A stretch of DNA of 64,000 nt from Micromonospora profundi (GTDB taxonomy: Bacteria; Actinomycetota; Actinomycetes; Mycobacteriales; Micromonosporaceae), in the NCBI RefSeq assembly GCF_011927785.1, contig NZ_JAATJK010000001.1, positions 6,574,501 to 6,638,500 on the forward strand, in the 5' to 3' direction. Each line of letters begins with the position of its first letter. Within the stretch, counting starts at the first letter, position 1. Positions 33,358-42,545 of the stretch are shown here, piece by piece. The position numbers and the translations under genes were made by a program. The notes below the pieces were generated by a model that saw only the letters and a program-made list of their open reading frames with translations, made no database searches and was not told the DNA's origin.

Positions 33358-34431
33358 ATGTCATCTGGACCTTCGCGCCACCGTCCCGGAGTTGGTTGGC
33401 TGGTTCGCCGGCTGCCGACCCGGGCGGTCGAGGCGGCGTCCCACCTCCAGGCTTTCGTGCTCTCCGGCGTGGTCACGGTGCTGGCCGTGCGGGCGTACCT
33501 TGAGGCGGCCGACTATCCGCAGATCGGCGGCGGCGGGCTGCACATCGCCCATGTGCTCTGGGGCGGCCTGCTGCTCGCTGTCGGCCTCGGGATCCCGCTG
33601 GTCTTCCTTGGCGAAGGGCCACGCACAGCCGGGGCGATCGTCGGCGGCATCGGGTTCGGGCTGTTCATCGACGAGGTGGGCAAGTTCGTCACCACCGGCA
33701 CCGACTACTTCTACGCCCCGGCCGCCGCCATCATCTACGTCGCGTTCGCCCTGCTCGTCCTGCTCACCCAGGCGGTACGTGGGCGTACCGGCCGATCCCA
33801 GTTGACCCCGGCCGAGCGTACGGCCAACGCGCTGGACATGGTGCTCAGCGGTCAGCCCGCCGGGCTGACCGACCGGCGTCGGGCGGACGTGCGGCGTCTC
33901 GTGCGGGGCACCGGGCCTGCCGACGAGGCGGCCGTGGAGCAGTTGCTGGACACGATGCCGCGACGGGAGCCGCCTCCGGTCCGGTTCTGGCAGCGGGCGG
34001 CGGACCGGGCCCGGCGTCTTGCCGCCTGGGCGACCCGGCAGCGCTGGCTGGTCTGGCTGGTGGTGGTCTACCTGGTGCTGGAGCCGGTGCTGGTCGTGGT
34101 GGCGGTGCTGCTGGACGGTGTGACCGGAGAGCTGGACCAGGAACGCGAGTGGGGCGCGGTGCTCGGTGTCACCGCCACCGCGCTTGTCACGGCGGTGCTC
34201 GGTCTGCGGGCAGCGTGGCTGCTGCGCCCGAACCGGCTCGACGCGTTCCGGCTGTTCAAGCTCGCACTGCTCGTCGACCTGCTGTTCGGGCAGATCTTCA
34301 ACTTCACTGTCAACCAGTTCAGTGCGGTCGCCGTGGTCGCGATCGACCTGGCCCTGCTGGGGGTGGTCACCGCCGAGCACCGCCGGTTGCGGCGCGCCGC
34401 CGACCAGGGTGCCCTCCTCGGCGCTCCCTAG
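33358..34431 (+). CDS. Polytopic membrane protein of unknown function
   Basis: A 357-residue membrane protein with seven or eight hydrophobic segments in two blocks: about 30-140 and about 220-345. A cytoplasmic stretch with helical, Arg-rich sequence separates them (RTANALDMVLSGQPAGLTDR, ending MPRREPPPVRFWQRAA). The first block includes GGLLLAVGLGIPLVFLGEG and GFGLFIDEVGKFVTTGTDYFY; the latter Asp-Glu-Val-Gly segment is striking but unassigned. I do not recognise a transporter family. It possibly starts leaderless (see TAGGTT). Its stop TAG is part of the next -10. Confidence 0.7.
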   Translation: MSSGPSRHRPGVGWLVRRLPTRAVEAASHLQAFVLSGVVTVLAVRAYLEAADYPQIGGGGLHIAHVLWGGLLLAVGLGIPLVFLGEGPRTAGAIVGGIGFGLFIDEVGKFVTTGTDYFYAPAAAIIYVAFALLVLLTQAVRGRTGRSQLTPAERTANALDMVLSGQPAGLTDRRRADVRRLVRGTGPADEAAVEQLLDTMPRREPPPVRFWQRAADRARRLAAWATRQRWLVWLVVVYLVLEPVLVVVAVLLDGVTGELDQEREWGAVLGVTATALVTAVLGLRAAWLLRPNRLDAFRLFKLALLVDLLFGQIFNFTVNQFSAVAVVAIDLALLGVVTAEHRRLRRAADQGALLGAP

Positions 34432-34434
34432 GAT
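34429..34434 (+). promoter_or_regulatory. Predicted -10 element (TAGGAT) of the PLP dehydratase gene
   Basis: TAGGAT overlaps the stop codon of the preceding gene and lies 37 bases before the ATG at 34472, the same distance as seen for the Smr gene. No strong -35. Confidence 0.4.
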
Positions 34435-34471
34435 GGCTCACCGACCACGGTCCTAGTGAGGGGGCGTTTCC

Positions 34472-35413
34472 ATGGTGGACAGGAACGACATCGAAGCGGC
34501 CGCCGCGCTGGTCGCCGGGCGGGTCCGGGAAACCCCGGTCATCGCCGTCGACGGGGCAGACCTGGGCGTGGCCGGGCAGCTCAGTCTCAAGCTGGAGTTG
34601 CACCAGCACACCGGCTCGTTCAAGCCGCGCGGCGCGTTCAACCGGATGCTCCAGGGGCCGCTGCCGCCGGCTGGGGTGATCGCCGCCTCGGGCGGAAACC
34701 ACGGTCTCGCTGTCGCGTACGCGGCCCGGTCGCTGGGCGTACCGGCGGAGGTTTTCGTGCCGGTGACCTCCTCGCCGGTGAAGGTGCAGCGGCTCGCCGG
34801 GCTGGGTGCCCAGGTGCGGCAGGTGGGTCAGCACTACGCGGAGGCGTTGGCGGCGAGCACCCGACGGGCGGAGGAGACGGGCGCGCTTGTCGTGCACGCG
34901 TACGACCAGCCGGAGGTGGTGGCCGGTCAGGGCACCGTCGGGCGGGAACTGGAACGGCAGGTGGACGGCGTCGACACCGTGTTGGTGGCGGTCGGCGGTG
35001 GTGGGTTGGTGTCCGGCATCGCCAGTTGGTTCGACGGGTCGGTACGTGTCGTCGCCGTCGAGCCCGAGCAGATCCCCACGCTGCACTCCGCTCTCAAGGC
35101 GGGCGGGCCGGTCGACATCGCTGTGGGCGGCGTCGCCACCGACTCATTGGGTGCCCGACGGATCGGTGAGATCGCCTTCGACACCGCCCGCCGTACCGGG
35201 GTGGTTTCGGTGCTGGTCCGCGACGAGGATCTGGTGCGGGCGCGTCGGCTGCTCTGGTCGGAGCTGCGGGTCGCCACCGAGTTCGGTGGTGCTGCCGCGT
35301 TGGCCGCGCTGGTCGGCGGGGCGTACGTGCCGCAGGCGGGGGAGCGGGTGGCGGTGATCGTCTGCGGCGGCAACACCGATCCGAGTGACCTGGGACCGGC
35401 CGCGCCGCACTGA
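34472..35413 (+). CDS. PLP-dependent threonine/serine dehydratase family protein
   Basis: A 313-residue cytoplasmic enzyme of PLP fold type II. The PLP lysine motif is HTGSFKPRGAFNRML (Lys about 51); the substrate loop is ASGGNHGLAVAYAA; the phosphate-binding Gly loop is VAVGGGGLVSGI. The length fits catabolic threonine dehydratase or serine racemase-like proteins without the ACT regulatory domain. It deaminates Thr or Ser to a 2-oxo acid. GAGGGGG precedes the ATG. The stop is followed by a hairpin shared with the peptidase gene. Confidence 0.88.
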   Translation: MVDRNDIEAAAALVAGRVRETPVIAVDGADLGVAGQLSLKLELHQHTGSFKPRGAFNRMLQGPLPPAGVIAASGGNHGLAVAYAARSLGVPAEVFVPVTSSPVKVQRLAGLGAQVRQVGQHYAEALAASTRRAEETGALVVHAYDQPEVVAGQGTVGRELERQVDGVDTVLVAVGGGGLVSGIASWFDGSVRVVAVEPEQIPTLHSALKAGGPVDIAVGGVATDSLGARRIGEIAFDTARRTGVVSVLVRDEDLVRARRLLWSELRVATEFGGAAALAALVGGAYVPQAGERVAVIVCGGNTDPSDLGPAAPH

Positions 35414-35414
35414 G

Positions 35415-35448
35415 CTGGCCCGGCGGGGAGCAACCCCCGCCGGACCAG
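35415..35448. terminator. Bidirectional hairpin terminator
   Basis: CTGGCCCGGCGGGG (35415-35428) pairs with CCCCCGCCGGACCAG (35434-35448) with one mismatch, around AGCAA, between convergent stops at 35413 and 35460. Confidence 0.8.
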
Positions 35449-35459
35449 CGGCGGGTGGG

Positions 35460-37880
35460 TCAGAGGGGATAGGTGCGGGCGACCGCAAGCATGTCGGACC
35501 TGTGCGACCCGACGATGCCGACGTCCGGCGGTCGGGGGCGGAAGCCGGGCAGCGCGTCCAGGCCGTCGCTGGCGTCCATGGCCCGCACCACTACCGGCCC
35601 GCCCTTCGGGCTCACTGTCAGGGTGACCTCGAAGCCCTCCGGCGGCAGGGCGTGGAAGACCAGCCCGAAGCCCCACTTCCCCTTCCTGGGCTCCATCGGC
35701 ACCGGTCGGCCGGCGACCTCGGCGCGCAGCACCGTGGCGGTCGACGTGTCGACGTGCAGGGTGGCCAGCCGGGCCGGCCGTTGCGGGGTGAGCCGCAGCC
35801 GCAGGGTGCGCTCGGTGCCGGAGGTGCTGTCGGCAAGCACGTCCACCTTCGGCGCCGGCAGGTTCGTCACCGGTGCCGGCCCGGTTCGCAGCTTGGCCTT
35901 GCCCAGCCCGGGGAAGTCGTCCTCGACGCTTGTGAACCCGCCCACGTAGCCGTCGGTCCACGGCTGCGGATCGGGCTCGCGGCTGAGCCAGCGGGCCTGG
36001 CCGGTGCCGGCGTCCAGGGCGTACATCAGGTGGGTGGGCGCGGGGTGGTCGGCGTCCAACCGGTCCACGACGAGCCCGACCCCGGCGAGCACCACGGCCG
36101 CCAGGGCGGCGGCCACGGCCGGCAGGACGGCGAGCCGTCGGGCGCGCAGGGCCACCAGCCCCCGCTGACCGCCGGCCTGCGGGTGCAGCAGGTCGACCAC
36201 CGGTAGGGCGGTCAGACCGAGCAGCACCGCGACAAGCGCGGCAACTCCGCCCTTCGCCATGCCCAGCGCGGGAAAGAGCAGAGTCACCGTGGGCAGCAGG
36301 ATGATCACGCCGACCGCTGCGGCGACGGTCGTCGCGACCACCGGCCACGGCCCGGTCTGCCGGGTCCGCAGCGCGACGAGCCCGGCGATGCCACCGGCCA
36401 GGGCCGGCAGTGTGGTGAGGTACGCCCCACCGGGCACCGCGACGGCGAGCAGCACCCCGAACACTGCCAGCCAGGCCAGCCCGCCGAAGGCGAGCGCGGC
36501 CGGGCCGACCCGGCGGCGGGTCAGCGCGTACCAGGTGAACAGGATCGCGGCGGCGAGCGCCAGCACTGCCATTCGGTACCAGATCGGCCGGTACGGGTCG
36601 AGCAGTTGGGCGTACCCCGGTCGGATGGCCCTGATCGCCAGCCAGAGCAGTTGCGCGGCGGCCGGCGCGGCCACGATCGGCACGAGGGCGAGCCCGAAGC
36701 CGGCGGCCAGGCGGCCGGTGCTGGCCCGGCCCTGGCGGCGGGTCAGCCAGCCCAGCGCGGCCACCGCGAGCACCGCGAGCAGGGCCAGCGGCAGGGTGAG
36801 CCAGCCGGGATAGCGGACCAGCCCGCCGGGGACCGGGAAGTAGGTCGCGTCGTCGCCCGCACGCAGGGCGGTCAGGTCTGTGCTGCCGAATTCCCGGGCG
36901 AGGCCCAGCGCGTTGTCCCCGTGCTGCTGGAGGCTGCCCTGGCTCACCGCCGCAGGCGTGTCCAGCGGCGTGTGGTAGACCGCGCCGCCGTCGATGTACG
37001 CCGAGTTCAACCCGACGAACTTCTGGTCGAGGAAGGCGGTGAAGTCGGTGTCGTTGGGCAGCGCTCGATAGATCTCCACTGCGAACGAGGTGCCGACCGG
37101 GTGCGGGGCGGCCCGGCTGAAGACGTCCACGAGCTTCGCGTTGTCCTGCGACGTCTCGAACATGATCACCGGGCCGGTGGACCCGCGCGCCTCCAGGTTG
37201 AGCACCACCCCGCCGTCGGCGGCCAGCGGATGGCTGGCGGAGAACGCCACAGCGCCGCAGAGGCACGCCTCCTCGGCGTCGGTGAGCACGAAGACGATGT
37301 CGTTGCGCGGCCGCGGGCCGACGCTGAGGGCGCGGGCCACCTCCAGGACGGCAGCGGTGCCGGCGGCGGCGTCGTTGCCACCCGGCCCGGTCTGCACCGA
37401 GTCGTAGTGGGACACCAGGAACACCCGGCCCGTCGGGTCGGTGCCGGGCAGCCGGGCCACCACGTTGCGGACCCGGGCCAGGGCCGTCCCGCCCGCCGCC
37501 CCGCTGAGTTCACCTGCCTCCGGTGCCACGGTGTCCTGCACCTCGGTCTCCAGGCCCAGCCCGCGTAGCCGCTGCTCAAGGTGCGCGCGGACCTGGTCGT
37601 TGGCCGGGCTGCCGGCGGCGTGCGGCCGGGCAGCGATCACCTGCACGTCCTCGAACGCGCGGGCGGCGCTGAACTCGCCCGTCGGAGCGTCCGCCGGCCG
37701 TGGCGTCGGCGTGCGCAGGTCGAGCAGGCTGCTGGCGCCGACGGCGACCAGCGCGACGAGCGCCGCGGCGGCAGCCAGGAGCCGCCGGCGCGGTCGCGCC
37801 AACGCACGGTCGGCAGCGGGTACGCCGCGTTTCGGGCGGGTCGGTGTGTCGGCCGTGGCGGCTGTGGAAGGTGCGCCCAC
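35460..37880 (-). CDS. Membrane-embedded M28 zinc aminopeptidase
   Basis: An 806-residue protein. After one N-terminal membrane segment (about 33-52), an extracytoplasmic M28 domain (about 70-340) shows zinc ligands His158 and Asp170 in SHYDSVQTGPGGNDAAAG, the catalytic Glu203 and ligand Glu204 in DAEEACLCG, Asp in LPNDTDF, and the terminal His in VYHTPLDT. About eight membrane segments follow (380-600), then a C-terminal extracytoplasmic beta domain. The architecture matches vacuolar Pff1-like M28 membrane peptidases. The GTG start at 37880 is supported by AAGGAG 5 bases upstream; a longer frame to 38021 lacks one. Confidence 0.88.
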   Translation of the reverse strand: MGAPSTAATADTPTRPKRGVPAADRALARPRRRLLAAAAALVALVAVGASSLLDLRTPTPRPADAPTGEFSAARAFEDVQVIAARPHAAGSPANDQVRAHLEQRLRGLGLETEVQDTVAPEAGELSGAAGGTALARVRNVVARLPGTDPTGRVFLVSHYDSVQTGPGGNDAAAGTAAVLEVARALSVGPRPRNDIVFVLTDAEEACLCGAVAFSASHPLAADGGVVLNLEARGSTGPVIMFETSQDNAKLVDVFSRAAPHPVGTSFAVEIYRALPNDTDFTAFLDQKFVGLNSAYIDGGAVYHTPLDTPAAVSQGSLQQHGDNALGLAREFGSTDLTALRAGDDATYFPVPGGLVRYPGWLTLPLALLAVLAVAALGWLTRRQGRASTGRLAAGFGLALVPIVAAPAAAQLLWLAIRAIRPGYAQLLDPYRPIWYRMAVLALAAAILFTWYALTRRRVGPAALAFGGLAWLAVFGVLLAVAVPGGAYLTTLPALAGGIAGLVALRTRQTGPWPVVATTVAAAVGVIILLPTVTLLFPALGMAKGGVAALVAVLLGLTALPVVDLLHPQAGGQRGLVALRARRLAVLPAVAAALAAVVLAGVGLVVDRLDADHPAPTHLMYALDAGTGQARWLSREPDPQPWTDGYVGGFTSVEDDFPGLGKAKLRTGPAPVTNLPAPKVDVLADSTSGTERTLRLRLTPQRPARLATLHVDTSTATVLRAEVAGRPVPMEPRKGKWGFGLVFHALPPEGFEVTLTVSPKGGPVVVRAMDASDGLDALPGFRPRPPDVGIVGSHRSDMLAVARTYPL

Positions 37881-38081
37881 GGGAACTCCTTGGGGATGGT
37901 GGGACCTGAGGGTGGCATCATCCTGCCTTCCGACTCCCCGGATGGCACGGCCGAACGTCCATCTATCTTCGGCCCGGCGGCGAGCAGTGACCCGGCCCAT
38001 GCCCACCCGTGCCGCGCCCATCGTGTTGTGTGCGACCGTTGTCTAATACAGGATCAGCGGGGCACTCGGAAGGAGAGCGAC

Positions 38082-39356
38082 ATCACCAGCGAACTCCCGC
38101 GTCTCGCGGCGGTGACCCGGCCGCAGCGGGGAGCCGGCATTGCCGGTTCCCCTGTGGTGCCGTACCCCCACGGTGGCCTGGGGCGACACGCCAGCCTGCC
38201 GCCCGGTGAACGGTTGCGGGTGCTGCTGGTGGAGGACGACGAGGGCGACGCCTTCCTCGTCGGTGAGTTGCTCGCCGAGACGAACTCGATGATCGACCTG
38301 TTGGTCGCCACCAGCCTCAGCGAGGCGCGTCAGCGGATCACGAACGTCGACTGCGTCCTGCTCGACCTCGGCCTGCCCGACGCGCAGGGCCTGGACGGGC
38401 TGCGCCAGGTGCTGGAGATGTCCAGCGGCGCCGCGGTGTGCGTCCTGACCGGCCGCTCAGACGAACACCTGGGCATCGTGGCGGTCGCCGAGGGTGCACA
38501 GGACTACCTGGTCAAGGGTCAGGTGGACGGTGTCCTGCTGACCCGGGCGCTGCGCTACGCGGTGGAGCGCAAGCGCGCCGACGTGAACGCCCGCCGGCTG
38601 CGCGAGGTCGAGTTGCGCCAGGCCGAGTCGGCCCGGCTCGAACGTGGCCTGCTGCCCCAGCCCTTGATGACGACCGACCAGGTGGCGGTGCACACCTTCT
38701 ACCGACCCGGCCGGCACGCCGCGTTGATCGGTGGAGATTTCTTCGACGTGGTGCAGACCCACCCGGACCGTCTCGACCTGATCGTCGGCGACGTCTGCGG
38801 GCACGGGGTCGACGAGGCCGCGCTCGGCGTGGAGCTGCGGGTGGCCTGGCGGGCACTGGTGCTCGCCAGGGTGCCGGACGACGAGGTGCTGCCCGCGCTG
38901 GAGCAGGTGCTGATGAGCGAGCGCCGCCTTCAGGAGATCTTCGCGACGGTGGCCGCCGTCCGCCTGGACCTGGATGCCAACCGGGCGACCGTTCGGCTCG
39001 CCGGGCATCCGCCACCGCTGCTGCTTTCCGGCGGGCGGGTCACTCCGGTGCCCGCGCCCGGCGGCCTGCTGCTGGGCGTACGACCCCGCCGGCCGATCGC
39101 CTACGACCTGGAGTTCGACACCGATGACTGGTCCCTGTTGATGTACACCGACGGCCTGATCGAGGGGCGGGTGGGCGCGAGCGACGATCGGCTCGACGTG
39201 CCGGGCCTGAGCGGGCTGCTCGACGAGCCGGCCAACCGTCAGGTGCCGCTGCCCGAGCTGCCGGCCTGGTTGGTGGGTCGGGCCGAGCAGATCAACGGCG
39301 GCCCGCTCGCTGACGACGTGGCCATGCTGCTGGTCAGCCGGGGCGGTGGCAGGTGA
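38082..39356 (+). CDS. Response regulator receiver fused to PP2C/SpoIIE-type phosphatase
   Basis: An RsbU-like protein of about 424 residues. The receiver (about 38-155) has RVLLVEDDEGDAF, the phosphoacceptor in CVLLDLGLPD, the Thr switch VLTGRSD and the Lys in YLVKGQVDG. The PP2C domain (about 185-415) has GGDFFDVV, GDVCGHGVDEAA, YTDGLIEGR and ADDVAML. Predicted role: phosphorelay input controlling dephosphorylation of an anti-sigma antagonist. Start is uncertain: AAGGAG at 38070-38075 points to a noncanonical ATC at 38082; the next in-frame canonical codon is GTG 38112, with no ribosome-binding site. It overlaps the kinase start by 4 bp. Confidence 0.85.
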   Translation: MTSELPRLAAVTRPQRGAGIAGSPVVPYPHGGLGRHASLPPGERLRVLLVEDDEGDAFLVGELLAETNSMIDLLVATSLSEARQRITNVDCVLLDLGLPDAQGLDGLRQVLEMSSGAAVCVLTGRSDEHLGIVAVAEGAQDYLVKGQVDGVLLTRALRYAVERKRADVNARRLREVELRQAESARLERGLLPQPLMTTDQVAVHTFYRPGRHAALIGGDFFDVVQTHPDRLDLIVGDVCGHGVDEAALGVELRVAWRALVLARVPDDEVLPALEQVLMSERRLQEIFATVAAVRLDLDANRATVRLAGHPPPLLLSGGRVTPVPAPGGLLLGVRPRRPIAYDLEFDTDDWSLLMYTDGLIEGRVGASDDRLDVPGLSGLLDEPANRQVPLPELPAWLVGRAEQINGGPLADDVAMLLVSRGGGR

Positions 39357-41104
39357 AGTCGATGGTTGGCGGCTGGAATCTGCGCCGCCGGGTCATGACC
39401 ATGCTCGTCGTCGTGGGTCTGCTGCTGATCGGACTGGCCGGCGCGGAGGCGGCGGTGGCCGCCCGCAACCGCACGCAGATCGACGCGATCCTCAACAAGA
39501 CCGCCCCGCTGCGGGTGCAGTCGCAGGAGTTGCTCAACGCGCTGCTCGACCAGGAGACGGCGGTCCGCGGGTACGCGGTCAGCGGTGACCCGGCCGACCT
39601 CGGCCCGTACCAGGTCGGGCTCGACCAGGAGCGGGACACCATCGCCTCGATGCAGATGCTGCTCCACGACTACCCGCAGATCGGCCAGGAGCTGCGGATA
39701 GTCGAGGAGCGTACCGAGCAGTGGCGGCGGTCGGTCGCCGAGCCGGTGATCACGGCAACCAAGGAGAGGGGCACCAGGGCCGGCCAGGAACTGGTCACCG
39801 ACGGCGCTCGGCAGCAGTTCGACGAGTTGCGGGCTGCGGTCGGCGATCTCCAGGAGGAGATCCTGAGCGCCCGGGAGCAGTCCGCCGGCGACGTACGTCG
39901 CAGCAGCAACCTGCTGGTCGTGCTGTTGATCGTCGCCGCGTTGGTGGTGGTCGTGGCCGGCTCGGCCCTGCTGCTGTCCCTGGACCGGATGGTGATCCGG
40001 CCACTGATCGGGCTGGCCGCCCAGGTCCGTGAGGTCGCCGACGGTGACTACCAGCACCGCATCGCCACCACCGGCCCACCGGAGTTCGTCCGGCTCGGCG
40101 AGGACGTGGACGCGATGCGCCAGAAGATCGCCGCCGACCTGGCCGAGGTGCGGGAGGCCCGCGAGCGCATCGAGTGGGTCAACACCCAGCTCCAGAAGCA
40201 GGCCGAGGAGCTGACCCGGTCCAACCGCGACCTGGAGCAGTTCGCGTACGTCGCCTCGCACGATCTCCAGGAGCCGCTGCGCAAGGTGGCCAGCTTCTGC
40301 CAGTTGCTCCAACGCCGCTACTCGGGGCAGCTCGACGAGCGGGCCGACCAGTACATCGCCTTCGCGGTCGACGGCGCGCAGCGGATGCAGCGCCTGATCA
40401 ACGACCTGCTCGCGTTCTCCCGGATCGGTCGGCTCACCACCGGTTTCGTCGACGTCGACCTGAACAAGGTGATGGGGGACGTGGCCGGGCAGACCGAGGC
40501 CGCCCGGCAGTACGCCGACGCGGAGTTGACCTGGACCGAGATGCCGGTGATCCGGGGCGAGGAGCCCCTGCTCACCAACCTGCTGGCGAACCTGGTCAGC
40601 AACTCGATCAAGTTCCGTCGTCCGGACGTGCCGCCGAAGGTGCACATCTCGTCCCGCCTGGTCGACGGCGAGTGGGAGATCACCTGTCAGGACAACGGCA
40701 TCGGTATCGAGCCCGAATTCGCCGACAAGATCTTCGTCATCTTCCAGCGGCTGCACTCGAAGGACGCGTACCCGGGCACCGGCATCGGGTTGGCGATCGT
40801 CAAGAAGATCGTGGAATATCACGGCGGCCGGGTCTGGGTGGACACCGACGTGCCGGAGGGTACGGCGATCCGGTTCACCCTGCCGGTACGGCCCGAGGAC
40901 CTGGAGGCGACCGTCGCCGCCGACCCGGCGGAGCAGCCGGAGCAGTCGGACCAGCCGGAGTCGATCGCTACTGACGAGACAAAAGCCGCAGACGAGTCGC
41001 CGGATGCCCTGCCGGAACAGTCCGCCGGGTCGGACCGGAAGGACGGGGCCGACGGGTCGCCGGAAGGCGGTAGAACGGGTGACATGAGGGAGACGGTGGG
41101 ATGA
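39353..41104 (+). CDS. Sensor histidine kinase with CHASE3-like and HAMP domains
   Basis: A 583-residue membrane kinase. Membrane segments are about 13-34 and 186-206. Between them lies a helical CHASE3-like sensor ([28 protein letters not shown]). HAMP follows (about 207-260), then a coiled coil, the phosphoacceptor in [13 protein letters not shown] (His about 303), N-box [13 protein letters not shown]1 [15 protein letters not shown] and G2 [11 protein letters not shown]. This H-box subtype resembles phytochrome-like kinases that pair with single-domain response regulators. The C-terminal tail is acidic and Ser/Pro rich. The GTG start overlaps the preceding stop; its own stop overlaps the next ATG. 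Confidence 0.93.
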   Translation: MKSMVGGWNLRRRVMTMLVVVGLLLIGLAGAEAAVAARNRTQIDAILNKTAPLRVQSQELLNALLDQETAVRGYAVSGDPADLGPYQVGLDQERDTIASMQMLLHDYPQIGQELRIVEERTEQWRRSVAEPVITATKERGTRAGQELVTDGARQQFDELRAAVGDLQEEILSAREQSAGDVRRSSNLLVVLLIVAALVVVVAGSALLLSLDRMVIRPLIGLAAQVREVADGDYQHRIATTGPPEFVRLGEDVDAMRQKIAADLAEVREARERIEWVNTQLQKQAEELTRSNRDLEQFAYVASHDLQEPLRKVASFCQLLQRRYSGQLDERADQYIAFAVDGAQRMQRLINDLLAFSRIGRLTTGFVDVDLNKVMGDVAGQTEAARQYADAELTWTEMPVIRGEEPLLTNLLANLVSNSIKFRRPDVPPKVHISSRLVDGEWEITCQDNGIGIEPEFADKIFVIFQRLHSKDAYPGTGIGLAIVKKIVEYHGGRVWVDTDVPEGTAIRFTLPVRPEDLEATVAADPAEQPEQSDQPESIATDETKAADESPDALPEQSAGSDRKDGADGSPEGGRTGDMRETVG

Positions 41105-41553
41105 CCGCGCCGGCCGACGGCAAGAGCCCGATCGAGGTCCTGCTCGTGGAGGACGATCCGGGTGACGTGTTGATGACCCAGGAGGCGTTCGAGGAGCACA
41201 AGCTGCGCAATCGGCTGACAGTCGTCTCCGACGGCGCTGAGGCGCTCGCCTACCTGCGGCGGGAGGGTCAGTACGCGGACGTGGTGATGCCCGATCTGAT
41301 CCTGCTCGACCTCAACCTGCCCCGCCGGGATGGTCGGGAGGTGCTCGAAGAGATCAAGAAGGACGATGAGCTTCGCCGCATCCCGGTGGTCGTGCTCACC
41401 ACCTCGCAGGCCGACGAGGACATCCTGCGCAGCTACCAGCTGCACGCCAACGCCTACGTGACGAAGCCTGTCGACTTCGAGCGCTTCATCTCGGTGGTCC
41501 GGCAGATCGACGAGTTCTTCGTCAGCGTGGTCAAGTTGCCGCCTCGTGGCTGA
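41101..41553 (+). CDS. Single-domain response regulator (Rcp1-like)
   Basis: A 150-residue receiver protein with no output domain: acidic pocket [12 protein letters not shown], phosphoacceptor Asp in [13 protein letters not shown], switch Thr in [11 protein letters not shown], and conserved Lys in [11 protein letters not shown]. The long insertion and [12 protein letters not shown] motif mark the Rcp1/CheY-like group that works with bacteriophytochrome-type kinases, such as the preceding gene. Coupled by a 4-bp ATGA overlap upstream and an 8-bp overlap with the following GTG. Confidence 0.92.
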   Translation: MTAPADGKSPIEVLLVEDDPGDVLMTQEAFEEHKLRNRLTVVSDGAEALAYLRREGQYADVVMPDLILLDLNLPRRDGREVLEEIKKDDELRRIPVVVLTTSQADEDILRSYQLHANAYVTKPVDFERFISVVRQIDEFFVSVVKLPPRG

Positions 41554-42355
41554 CACCCTGCTCGACGACGTCGGCGACCTGCTCCTGGAGGCCGCCGACC
41601 AGGTCGTGCTGCCGCTGTTCCGCAAGCTCGACGAGGCTGACGTGTCGGAGAAGGCACCCGGCGAGGTGGTGACCGTCGCCGACCGTCGCGCCGAAGAGCT
41701 GATCTCGGCAGGGCTGCGCCGGCTCCGGCCCGGCTCGGTGGTCGTCGGTGAGGAGGGCGTCGCCGACGACCCGGGGCTGTTGCGGCACCTGCGCGACAGC
41801 GGGGACGTCTGGCTGGTCGACCCGGTCGACGGCACCGCCAACTTCGCCGCAGGCCGCCGCCCGTTCGCCCTGATGGTGGCGCTGCTTACCGACGGCCGCC
41901 CGACCGCAGGCTGGATCCTCGACCCGCTGGCCGAGACGATTGCCGTCGGGCGGGCCGAGGACGGCACCCTGCTCAACGGTCGGCCGGTGGGCGCCGCCGC
42001 GACGGTGCCGCCGGTGGGCGACCTGCGCGGCGCGGCGATGACCCGGTTCCTGCCGCCGGAGGCCCGGGAGCGGGTCCGTGCCGGTGGCCGGCGACTCGGC
42101 GAACTGCTGCCGGGCCAGCACTGCGCCGGCCGGGAATACCTGGACATCCTCACCGGCGAGCAGCAGTTCACCCTCTTCTGGCGCACCCTGCCCTGGGACC
42201 ACGCCCCGGGCACCCTGCTGGTCCGCGCGGCCGGTGGTGTCGCCCGCCGGTTCGACGGCGTCGACTACCACCCCGCCGACGAGGGTCGCGGGCTGCTTGT
42301 CGCCGCCAACGAGCAGGTCTGGGCCGACGTGCACGACGCCCTGCTCAGCGCCTGA
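41546..42355 (+). CDS. Inositol monophosphatase-family phosphatase
   Basis: A 269-residue cytoplasmic Mg-dependent phosphatase. Motifs: GEEG ([12 protein letters not shown]), [19 protein letters not shown] (motif I), and [17 protein letters not shown] (motif II). It could act on inositol-1-phosphate, histidinol-phosphate, or related substrates; no specificity residues decide this. Its GTG start overlaps the response regulator gene by 8 bp, placing it in the same signalling operon, which is unexpected for a metabolic phosphatase. Confidence 0.9.
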   Translation: MADTLLDDVGDLLLEAADQVVLPLFRKLDEADVSEKAPGEVVTVADRRAEELISAGLRRLRPGSVVVGEEGVADDPGLLRHLRDSGDVWLVDPVDGTANFAAGRRPFALMVALLTDGRPTAGWILDPLAETIAVGRAEDGTLLNGRPVGAAATVPPVGDLRGAAMTRFLPPEARERVRAGGRRLGELLPGQHCAGREYLDILTGEQQFTLFWRTLPWDHAPGTLLVRAAGGVARRFDGVDYHPADEGRGLLVAANEQVWADVHDALLSA

Positions 42356-42545
42356 CCGGCGTACGGCGACGACTGCGACACGCTGCGTCGACATCGAAGC
42401 GGCCGGGCGGTCACAGGGCTGGCCACCCGGGCGTGTTCCGGTATCGTGACCGGCGGTCTCCGCCAGCAGGCCGCCGACCGGCGCCGGCGGGGACGCCGCC
42501 GCGCGAGGTTCACCGGGGGCCGGCGGTCGACGGAAGGACGCTTTC

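Noticed and set aside
34927..37266. A 779-codon minus-strand frame crossing the dehydratase and peptidase genes
   Set aside because: It spans two genes and a terminator and has no family resemblance.
42356..42545. Cyclic-di-AMP (ydaO-type) riboswitch upstream of the secreted coiled-coil gene
   Set aside because: Considered because such riboswitches precede actinobacterial wall hydrolase genes, but I could not match the conserved core elements with confidence.
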